Positions 54,672 through 64,000 of a stretch of DNA of 64,000 bases are shown here, one piece after another; within the stretch, counting starts at the first letter, position 1; each line of letters opens with the position of its first letter. This stretch comes from Platanthera guangdongensis. Its lineage: Eukaryota > Streptophyta > Magnoliopsida > Asparagales > Orchidaceae. The stretch is from assembly GCA_039583875.1 (NCBI GenBank), contig CM077166.1, forward strand, positions 88,038,564 through 88,102,563, in the 5' to 3' direction. Below the pieces are notes generated by a model, which searched no databases, was not told where the DNA came from, and worked only from the letters and a program-made list of their open reading frames with translations. The position numbers and the translations under genes are program-made.

Positions 54672-57074
54672 TATTTTAGGTTCGTTATTTAAACCCTGGA
54701 AATCTATTAATTTTACCTATATCTATATATAATAAAAAATTAAAAATGGCCAACAAAAATAATATAATAATAATAACATAATAATAATAATAATAAATAA
54801 TAAAAAATATATATATACAAATTTATAAAAAAAAAAATTTGAAAAACTTACAAAACCAAAAAATTTTTGAAAAACCTTAAAATTAAAAATTTGAAAAAAA
54901 ACTATAAAACTAAAAAAAAAACTAAATAAAAGAACAACTAAAACCCAAAAAAAATGAAAAAAACAAAAAAAAAACTTAACAAAAAAATTTTATTTTTCAT
55001 TCTTTTAATAAAAAGACAAAAAAAAAATATAAAACAAACAAAACTAAAAAAAAACATTCGAAAAAAAAAATGAAAGCACAACTAAAAAATAAAAAACGTC
55101 CTTAAAAACACAAAAAATACAAGTGTATATATTTTGTCTTTATTTTTTTTTACCTTGTTTTATTTTGTTTTGTTTCGCTTCGGCGCGCTTCCATTCTTGT
55201 GCACGTTAGGGGTGCGCGTTTCCATCACACTCACGTAGCTAAGGCCTTAGCTACCTTCGACTCCCCCACGCACATCTCCCCCCTACCGCCCGCAATCTTT
55301 AGGCCGAGTTTCTCTTTTTTGTTTTTTTTTCTGTTATCTTTTTGCTTTTTCTTCTAAATAATGCAGGGTTTCAACTTGGGCCTCCCGGACTCGTCTTAGG
55401 GAAGCTTCTACCCTCTTTGTTTTTGTTTTTTGTACTTATTATATTTTGTATATTATCTGTTCCGCATACTTAGATTGCAACATTGGGGACAATGTTGGGT
55501 TTAAGTATGGGGGTGTTTTCCTATTCTGCACTTTTTATATTCAGTACTTAACAAAAAAATACAAAAAAATGCAAAAATCAAAGAATTTCAAAAAAAAAAA
55601 AAAATTAATTAAAACAAAAAAAAACTTCAAAACAAAAAAAAAAATCTCTCTTCCCCCCTCTTCTTCTCTTTTTTGTAAAAACTTGCGTCTTGCCTGCCCG
55701 CGACGGTCGACTCATCGAACCAACCATTCAAATAAGAGTCTGTTCGCGGGGCCGCAATCGAGTTTTTACTTTGCCCTTTTTTGTAAAAATCTCTCTTTCC
55801 CCCCTATCTTCTTTGTAAATAACTCTTCTTTCTCTCCTCATTCTTGTAAATAATTTATCCTCAAAAACTAAAACATAAAAAAATTAAAAAACCCAAAAAC
55901 CCTAAAAAAAAAAGATAAAAAATCTAAAAAAATCCTAAAAAGATAATAATTAAAACACAAAAAATGATAAAATCCCTAAAAAAAATCCAAAAAATGTTTT
56001 GTTAATTATGTAACAAAATAATTCGAATATACCATATCTTAACCCTTTTTGCTTTCCAAAAATCTAGTTTCGAGTTAATTTATATGCGAATTTTAGTTAT
56101 TCTTTGTTCACTATTCGTTTATTAATTAAAGTTCGATAGATTTAAGTGTCTGGGGTTAAGTCTTAAAGAATTTTTTATGTCTTTTCCTTATAATAGGGAA
56201 CTTGTTTTTCACCACCACTTCTAATTTTATAAATAGAAGCTCGTTTTTATGTTAGAAAATAACATCCATGGATTTCAATTATTTCTACTTCATGCTTTTA
56301 GAAACATTGGAACGTTCATTTTAAAAAGGTTGCTCTCAAAACTTTTTTATTAAAATCTAGTTTTATTTTTGAAAAAATAGACCCACTTCCTTTTTTTTTT
56401 CGTGTCTTAATTGACATGTTTTCCCCTACTTTATCCCTTAAAAGATCCTATGTCAATGAGAATAAGATTTCGTTCCGTAAACATAGGCACCCAATAATTT
56501 AAAAAGATTATATATGTAGTAAGAGGATAAAATTCATTACTCCTACAAATATACATTGGGTTATTTATTATGAAGAAAGAAAAAAAAATTTATGTGTTAG
56601 GAAAATAAGATTTCGTTTTCCTAACTATCCAAAAAGAAAAAAATTGGAGGTTCGAGAAAAAATTACCTCACCTCAATATTCAAGCCTTCTTCATAAACCA
56701 CCAAACCACTTAGCATATTTCAATGATTCTAGACTTAATTTAAAATTTTTTTGAGAGCATAATTTTTAAATTACATTATTTCCTTTAACTTCTTTTAAGC
56801 TAAAGTTTTTTTGTATAAATCCAATCCATCTTTGTTAAACTAACAAAAATAATTTTTTGCTTTCTATTTTATTTTTTCTAGAAGTCTTTTTGAAACTCTT
56901 CCTCTATTCATAACATTTCATAAATTAGGATTTAATTCTTTAACCCCGGATGTTTATTTTGATCTTCCTTTTAATTAAGTCAAGCGGTAGTTAAACTTAG
57001 GATTTCTTTTATTCCTTATAAGTTCATCTCCAACTTTTGCTCTGGAATAGCAAAAGCTTAAGTATGGGGGTATT
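54672..57074 (+). other. Non-coding interior of the composite element
   Basis: This is 2.4 kb, mostly A-rich on this strand with homopolymer runs, and no conserved frame. At 55477-55516 is an attggggacaatgttgggtttaagtatgggggtg-type block, as found near the end of Athila relatives, and a second tract agtatgggggtattt (57061-57075) primes LTR B. A 176-base stretch (about 56570-56745) recurs in the LTR B/C spacer. The 135-codon frame at 55446-55853 is low-complexity and unsupported. Confidence 0.7.
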
Positions 57075-59962
57075 TGATGAATTGTAAATATACGTATTTT
57101 TGTGTACATTAAATTAGTTATTTTCGTTTATTTTTGTCATTTTTACTTATTTTTATTCAATAAAATGCTCTTATTTTGTAAATATTATACTAACTTGTTT
57201 TTTTATTTTTCAGGAAAAAATGAAAAACTGCCAAAAATTGACATGTCACGCCCGTGACATATGGGTCACGCCCGTGACCAGGGCGTGACACGTCAAAAAC
57301 CGTGAAATCGGAAAATTTCTGAAGTAAAAGCGTGACACGCCCGGGTCACGCCCGTGTCACCCGACACGGGGCGTGACCCAAGCCCGTGTCCACCCCTCCC
57401 GCTCGACGTTTTCAGCTCAACGATCGTCGAAACCAGCGACACGCCTAGAGTCACGCCCGTGACCTAGGGCGTGACATCAATTTTCCGCTCGACGATTTTC
57501 AACTCGACACTTTCAGCTCGACATTCGTCGAGTGTCGACACCTGCCGACACGCCCAGAGTCACGCCCGTGACCTGGGCGTGACCTTTCCAGCTAGCCCGA
57601 CAAGACCCGCGCGGCGACTTTTGACGCACCGTGCCCAGATCCACGTGCCTGTCACGCCCCCGCCCCCTGTCACGCCCGTGACCAAGGGCGTGACCACTGC
57701 GAGACCGACACGTGTCCAGCCCGAAGTCCACTTTCCCGTCAAATCGCCGGCCGCCTTCTCAAATAGTACTGTCACGCCCCCTGTCACGCCCGTGACCAAG
57801 GGCGTGACCCATGTAAATTTTTTCTATAAATTCAGAGGTTCTGCTCTGAATTCCTGTTCCTTTTTTTGAACCATTTTGTATAGGAGTTATGCTGCTCGGA
57901 TGAGTCCAAATGCTATGTAAGGGAAATTTCTCCCCCTCTCCTTTATTTTCTTAACTTTGTAATCTTCGTTTTTAGCTTAATAAAATTGTAGTTTTTCTCT
58001 CTTTTATGGATTTGGACTTCAACTATGTGGCTACTCTTATGCAATCTTATTTCTTTCCTTGTCTTAGTTTTTTTTCGTTCTTCTTTATATGTGTGTGTGT
58101 GTGTGTATGAGTATAACTTTATAATTTTATGTTCTTAGTTTTGTTAACTTAGAATTGTTATAGCTTTATTTGCATTCCTATAGATCCGTAAAAATGTTTT
58201 CAAAGTGATTTTAATTTTTTCTAACTTAGATTTTCGTGTTTTGATTGTAAAACTTTTTCGTTCTTTTTCGCTTTATCTCACTTTTTTAGCACTTTTACGG
58301 AGTTATAGGAATGATAACATAATCGTTTTTAATTTTTCTAGCATTTTCGTTTTTGCATTTATTTTCAAATCTTTTTCCTTATTTAATTTTTTCGTTCTCT
58401 TTTTATGCATTTCTACCGCATTCTAGCGGTAGAAATGTATTCGTTTTAATTTTTCGATCACTTGCATTTTCATTTTTATGTGCAAAAACTTTCTTCCCGT
58501 TTAATTTTTATTTTCGCTTTTTATGCATTTCTACCGCATTTAAGCGGTAGAAATGCAGCAGTTGTTTTAATTTTTTGGCAACTTAGTTTTTTTTTGCAAT
58601 TTTTTATGTGTGCGCATTTATTTCCGCCTACTCGTTAAGAGTTAAATGGCGCTTGCTTATTTTACTTTCTGTAGAGTGCGTGAGTTTGTAATTTTCCTTT
58701 TTTCCGCCTACTCACTTGAGTTTAATGGCTGGATTTCGTTTCAGTAGAGTGTGTGTGTTTTCATTTATGTCGAGAGAGAGTGTGCGTGCGTTGCATTTAT
58801 TTTGTCCTACTCGTTTGAGTAGGACCCGTATTTATTTTCTCCTACTCATTTGAGTAGGACTTGCGTGTGTGCGTTTTACCGCTTTCTTTCTCCCGCCCAC
58901 GCATTTGCGCCGGGACTCGCAATTTACTGCTTTCTTCAGTCCTACTCGTTTGAGTAGGACTTGCAATTTTCAGCTTTCCTTTACTGCTTTCATTTTACTG
59001 CTTTCATTTACTGCTTTCTTTTTCTGCTTTCTTTTCTGCTTTTCCCGCAAGCCGTCCCCATTCCGATGAGTGGCTAACCATTCTTAGCCCTCGGTATCGA
59101 AGAGCATTGGGACAGATAAAATAGCTTAAAATAATTAAAGGTCTTATTTTTCTAATTAATTAAAAGTACTTAAGGTTTGCCCGGGTTAACGACGCGTAGG
59201 ACCACATATCGATGTGTGGGCCCTATTTCCGTTTTCCATACGCTCGCCGAGAGGCCGTGCGTATGGACAGATCACCCCTTGGTAAAGAGAGTTCCGCACT
59301 AACCCTCGAGAGAGGAGGCGCGCCAACTCTACCGGATTGGGTTCCCCACCCAATAGCGGGGTTCTTAGCGTAATGCGGGCGTTAAGAGGAATCCTTCGTC
59401 GGACGAGAGCCCGGTCGAATAGTCTTAGCGTTCAGGTGAGCGATAGCCCTATAGCTAGGTGAGCTCATTTTAGTGGAACCTCCACGGCCAAGTCTCCGCC
59501 TTAATTAATTAGAAATTTAGGAGCTCTTTTTATTTAAAGTCTATTTTAGTTCAATTGTTTTCTCGGTGCCATCGAGCTAAGCTCTTCATCGGCACCACCT
59601 TATGCTTTTCCCTTCATGCTTTCATTTTTCTTTCTGCCATTTTCTGCTTTTTATTATATATGTAAATATCCCGACAAGTATTATCGGTAAAATAATAGTC
59701 CCCTCCAGGGAAGAGTAGAAATAATCGAACCGGACCCGAGAACAATACGACCTCGATATTCCACCCGGAATATCCTGTACTACTCACGATAGGTGCACTG
59801 CCTCCTTTCGTTAAAACTCGATCTAAACCTTTTTATATCCAAAAATAAATAAATACGCGCGCCCCGTTTTCTTAAATAAAATCACACTTCCGCCTTTTTC
59901 TCAATAAAACGCCGCGGGTCGCCGCGTGACCGTAAATAATTTTGGAGTTTTTAACCACATCA
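57075..59962 (+). repeat. LTR B (2888 bp)
   Basis: This is nearly identical to LTR A, with small indels. It is followed not by the target duplication but by AGTTTTTGG, the beginning of the primer-site region, as if another copy of the interior started here. Confidence 0.92.
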
Positions 59963-60195
59963 AGTTTTTGGATGGCTGCCTTTTTACATGGGTTATTTAT
60001 ATAGAAAGAAAAAAAAAAAATATGTGTTAGGAAAATAAGATTTCGTTTTCCTAACTATCCAAAAAGAAAAAATTGGAGGTTCGAGAAAAAATTACCTCAC
60101 CTCAATATTCAAGCCTTCTTCATAAACCACCAAACCACTTAGCATATTTCAATGATTCTAGACTTAATTTAACCACATCAACGGCGCCAAAAACT
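59963..60195 (+). other. Spacer between tail-to-tail LTRs B and C
   Basis: It contains agtttttgg (start of the leader), about 170 bases copied from the interior (homologous to about 56570-56745, same orientation), then CCACATCA (an LTR-end octamer) and acggcgccaaaaact (60181-60195), the complement of the leader and primer-site start. TTAACCACATCA (60169-60180) and TGATGTGGTTAA (60196-60207) form a 12-base-pair hairpin with the primer-site segment as the loop. Confidence 0.8.
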
Positions 60196-63076
60196 TGATG
60201 TGGTTAAAACTCCAAAATTATTTACGGTCACGCGGCGACCCGGCGGTTTTATTTGAGAAAAAGGCGGAAGTGATTTTATTTAAGAAAAGGGGCGCGCGTA
60301 TTTATTTATTTTGGATATAAAAAGGTTTAGATCGAGTTTTAACGAAAGGAGGCAAGTGCACCTATCGTGAGTAGTACAGGATATTCCGGGTGGATATCGA
60401 GGTCGTATTGTTCTCGGGTCCGGTTCGATTATTTCTACTCTTCCCTGGAGGGGACTATTATTTTACCGATAATACTTGTCGGGATATTTATATATATAAT
60501 AAAAAGCAGAAAATGGCAGAAAGAAAAATGAAAGCATGAAGGGAAAAGCAATAAGGTGGTGCCGATGAAGAGCTTAGCTCGATGGCACCGAGAAAACAAT
60601 TGAACTAAAATAGACTTTAAATAAAAAGAGCTCCAAATTTCTAATTAATTAAGGCGGAGACTTGGCCGTGGAGGTCCACTAAAATGAGCTCACCTAGCTA
60701 TAGGGCTATCGCTCACCTGAACGCTAAGACTATTCGACCGGCTCTCGTCCGACGAAGGATTCCTCTTAACGCCCGCATTACGCTAAGACCCCGCTATTGG
60801 GTGGGGAACCCAATCCGGTAGAGTTGGCGCGCCTCCTCTCTCGAGGGTTAGTGCGAAAACTCTCTTTACCAAGGGGTGATCTGTCCATACGCACGGCCTC
60901 TCAGCGAGCGTATGGAAAACGGAAATAGGGCCCACACATCGATATGTGGTCCTACGCGTCGTTAACCCCGGGCAAACCTTAAGTACTTTTAATTAATTAG
61001 AAAAATAAGACCTTTAATTATTTTAAGCTATTTTATCTGTCCCAATACTCTTCGATACCGAGGGCTAAGAACGGTTAGCCACTCATCGGAATGGGGACGG
61101 CTTGCGAGAAAAGCAGAAAAGAAAGCAGAAAAAGAAAGCAGTAAATGAAAGCAGTAAAATGAAAGCAGTAAAGGAAAGCTGAAAATTGCAAGTCCTACTC
61201 AACGAGTAGGACTGAAGAAAGCAGTAAATTGTGAGTCCCGGCGCAAATGCGTGGGCGGGAGAAAGAAAGCGGTAAAACGCACACACGCAAGTCCTACTCA
61301 AATGAGTAGGAGAAAATAAATACGGGTCCTACTCAAACGAGTAGGACAAAATAAATGCAACGCACGCACACTCTCTCTCGACATAAATGAAAACACACAC
61401 ACTCTACTGAAACGAAATCCAGCCATTAAACTCAAGTGAGTAGGCGGAAAAAAGGAAAATTACAAACTCACGTACTCTACAGAAAGTAAAATAAGCAAGC
61501 GCCATTTAACTCTTAACGAGTAGGCGGAAATAAATGCGCACACATAAAAAATTGCAAAAAAAACTAAGTTGCCGAAAAATTAAAACAACTGCATTTCTAC
61601 CGCTAGAATGCGGTAGAAATGCATAAAAAGCTAAAATAAAAATAAACGGAGCAAAAGAGTTTGCAAATAAACGCAAAATGCAAGTGATCGAAAAATAAAA
61701 CGAATACATTTCTACCGCTAGAATGCGGTAGAAATGCATAAAAGAAGACCGAAAAAATTAAAAGAGGAAAGGTTTAAAATGAAAAACTAAGTGCGCGAAA
61801 AATTAAAACATTAAATTATCATTCCTATAACTTGATAAAAACGCTAAAAATGTGTAATTAAAGTAAAAATAAAGAAAAAGTTTTTACAACCTAAAACGAA
61901 AAAAGCTAAGTTAAAGAAAAAAAGAAAGACAGTTTAAAGCATTTTTACGGGTTATAGGAATGAAATAAAAGCTATAAAAATCTAAGTTAACCAAAACAAG
62001 TAAAAATAACTAAACATAAAAACATGAAAACTATACTCATACACTAACACACTCATTACAAAAGAAGGAAAAACAAAGTAAAAACAAGAAAATAAAGATA
62101 AGATTGCATGAAGGTAGTTGTTTAGATTCATTCCAAAGCTATAATGAGAGAAGAAAAAAAATTTTATTAACTAAAAGCACTGGTTACAAAGACACGAAAA
62201 TAAAATCTAAGGAGAGGGGGAGAAAATATCCCTTACATAGCATTTGGAACTCATCCGAGCAGCATAACTCCTATACAAAATGGTCAAAAAAAGGAACAGG
62301 AATTCAGAGCAGAACCTCTGAATTTATAGAAAAATTTACATGGGTCACGCCCTTGGTCACGGGCGTGACAGGGGGCGTGACAGTACTATTTGAGAAGGCG
62401 GCTGACGATTTGACGGGAAAGTGGACTTCGGGCTGGACACGTGTCGGTCTCGCAGTGTGGTCACGCCCTGGTCACGGGCGTGACAGGGGGCGTGACAGGC
62501 AGGTGGATCTGGGCGCGGTGCGTCAAAAAGTTGCCGCGCGGGTCTTGTCGGGCTAGCTGGAAAGGTCACGCCCCAGGTCACGGGCGTGACTCTTGGCGTG
62601 TCGGCAGGTGTCGACACTCGACGAATGTCGAGCTGAAAGTGTCGAGTTGAAAATCGTCGAGCGGAAATTGATGTCACGCCCTAGGTCACGGGCGTGACTC
62701 TAGGCGTGTCGGCTGGTTTCGACGATCGTTGAGCTGAAAAAGTCGAGCGGGTGGACACGGGCTTGGGTCACGCCCCGTTGTCGGGTGACACGGGCGTGAC
62801 CCCGGGGCGTGTACGTGTCACTTTTTACTTCAGAAATTTTCCGATTTCACGGTTTTTGACGTGTCACGCCCCTGGTCACGGGCGTGACCCATATGTCACG
62901 GGCGTGACATGTCAATTTGGCAGTTTTTCATTTTTTGAAAAATAAAATAAAACAAGTTGGTATAATATTTACAAAAATAAGAGCATTTTATTGAATAAAA
63001 ATAAGTAAAAATGACAAAAATAAACGAAAATAACTAATTTAATGTACACAAAAATACGTATATTTACAATTCATCA
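60196..63076 (-). repeat. LTR C (2881 bp), inverted
   Basis: It is homologous over its full length to LTRs A and B in opposite orientation. The ends and the U3 array (about 62340-62915) are very similar, but U5 between about 61610 and 62100 is strongly diverged. It ends with CAATTCATCA at 63076. Confidence 0.9.
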
Positions 63077-63081
63077 ACTCA
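63077..63081. other. Target site duplication ACTCA, right copy
   Basis: This copy is directly after LTR C, identical to 51771-51775; the SIRE-like integrase frame resumes after it. Confidence 0.88.
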
Positions 63082-64000
63082 CCTAGGATATTGTACTTGC
63101 TACATATGGACCTCTTTGGCCCTATTGCAGTAAAAAGTTTAGGAGGGAAATCTTATACTTTAGTGATTGTAGATGATTTCTCTAGATTCACTTGGGTTTT
63201 TCTTTCTAAGATCAAAGTCTGATAACATCAGAGTTTTACAGATTTTCTCAAGAACATACATAATTGAGTACTCTACTCCAGTTGTATTGATCAGAAGTGA
63301 TCATGGTACTGAGTTTGAGTCTCTTCTCATGCAAGAGTTCTTTATTAAGGAAGGTATCAGACATTCCTTCTCAGCTCCTAGAACACCTCAACAAAATGGG
63401 GTTGCTGAAAGGAAGAATAGAATACTAATTGAATCAGCAGGAACATTACTTGCAGATGCTTATTTACCCCTATCGTTTTGGGCAGAGGCTGTAAGCACAA
63501 CAAATTATGTACTGAATAGAAGTATTATACACAAAGCTTAAGAGTAAGACTCCTTATGAGCTACTTAAAGGGAAGAAACCTAAAGTAGACTACTTTAAAA
63601 TATTTGTTGTTTATGTTACATTCACAACATAAAAGAAACACATTAGAAAATTTGAAGCCAAGGCTGCTGAATGGGAATTTTTCATGGTATTCTCAAGTAA
63701 GCAGGACTTATAGGGTGTATAATAAATCCACTATGAAAATTGAAGAATTAGTCCACGTTTCATTTGATGAGACTAAGATGGTTTACAAGGAGAAGACTTC
63801 TTCTAACATTGAATCTTTGCAGGAAACAAATCTGTGTGAGAAGCTAAATGAATTGACCCTCACCAATGAGGCTATTAGGCATCCTTCACCACACATTGCT
63901 GAAGAAAGTGAAAGATGAAGACAATCAGATCAGTGGAGAGCCAACAAAAGCCAATATAATTCCACAAGAGGAATTAATTACCCAAGTTGTTGAACAAACA
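63082..64000 (+). pseudogene. SIRE-like integrase (continues beyond the window)
   Basis: It resumes in frame: LLHMDLFGPIAVKSLGG, then VIVDDFSRFTWVF (first catalytic Asp in the MDLFGP block), a frameshift with TGA near 63221, SDHGTEFES (second Asp) and TPQQNGVAERKNR (Glu), then FWAEAVSTTNYVLNR and a TAA at 63539. The C-terminal part (YRVYNKSTMKIEELVHVSFDE) is visible in 63604-63918. RT and RNase H should follow right of the window. Confidence 0.85.

Larger units (their letters stand above)
51776..63076 (+). mobile_element. Composite Athila-like non-coding element (LARD-like) with three LTRs, the last inverted
   Basis: Order: LTR A (+, 51776-54647), non-coding interior, LTR B (+, 57075-59962), a 233-base spacer, LTR C (-, 60196-63076). 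The Athila-type primer site and the lack of coding sequence point to a non-autonomous Athila-related element. Both outer ends are the U3 end (TGATGAATTG... and its complement), which a normal element cannot have, yet the duplication ACTCA is perfect. LTR C is a partly different subfamily. Confidence 0.82.
47378..64000 (+). mobile_element. SIRE-like Ty1/copia element, interrupted at 51776-63076, continuing past the window
   Basis: 5' LTR 47378-48950, tRNA-Met-type primer site, gag, zinc knuckle remnant, protease, GAG-pre-integrase and integrase (resuming at 63082). The frame of the pre-integrase domain continues directly into integrase across the insertion. Domain order (integrase right after protease) marks copia; gag and pre-integrase text fit the SIRE/Maximus branch. 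Its left flank ACGCT (47373-47377) would be the target copy. It carries several stops and frameshifts, so it is inactive. Confidence 0.87.

Noticed and set aside
1..64000. Autonomous host genes, tRNA or rRNA genes
   Set aside because: The visible coding blocks I could assign all belong to retrotransposon gag-pol frames. No cloverleaf or rRNA core sequence was noticed, though this was by reading and not by a covariance search.

Overview
The window is plant nuclear DNA, almost certainly from an angiosperm with a large, repeat-rich genome. I see no host gene, tRNA, rRNA or CRISPR array. Nearly every base belongs to LTR retrotransposons nested in one another. The basis is plant Ty3/gypsy families (Tekay-type chromoviruses, Athila, a Tat/TR-GAG-like element), a Ty1/copia SIRE-like element, TG...CA LTR termini, 5-bp target duplications and plant-type TATA boxes. 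The species cannot be named from the sequence.

Layout from left to right. 1-651 is the end of an LTR (Tekay-0) inserted in the pol gene of Tekay-1 (+ strand, 652-21743). The 3' LTR of Tekay-1 is split by Tekay-2 (- strand, 6366-20587, a complete 14.2-kb element with 4.7-kb LTRs and the perfect TSD CATCC). Tekay-1 ends at 21743 inside Athila-1 (-, 21744-26027). Athila-1 ends inside the gag of a gag-only Tat-like element (+, 26028-30482). That element ends inside the pol of another chromovirus, gypsy-X (+, 30483-32609), which ends inside the pol of Tekay-3 (-, 32610-41505), which ends inside the 3' LTR of Athila-2 (-, 41506-47377). A 355-bp solo LTR (44740-45094, TSD GTTGA) sits in Athila-2 pol. 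A SIRE-like copia element (+, 47378 to beyond 64000) is inserted in Athila-2 protease, and is itself split by a composite Athila-like, non-coding element (51776-63076, TSD ACTCA) made of three LTRs, the last one inverted.

Each left-hand boundary is an exact LTR terminus, so 1-47377 reads as successive shells of one nest whose left halves lie outside the window. Within elements the usual functions are visible: gag (coat, zinc knuckle), protease, reverse transcriptase/RNase H, integrase and, in the chromoviruses, a C-terminal chromodomain-like segment. All coding regions carry stops or frameshifts; Tekay-2 pol is closest to intact (one nonsense codon).

The most interesting signal is a short AT-rich GT...AG segment between gag and protease in both Tekay-2 (14530-14629) and Tekay-3 (35507-35613). 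In both copies the unspliced reading frame stops at the third codon past the junction, while removing the segment joins gag to protease in frame through the same glycine codon. The two segments differ in length modulo 3, so a fixed frameshift cannot explain both. This suggests that Gag versus Gag-Pol output is set by alternative splicing. Other points of note are a dense W-box cluster in Tekay U3, the inverted-LTR composite with a clean TSD, palindromic enhancer-like arrays abutting TATA boxes, and a DNA motif shared between the copia LTR and its own coding region.
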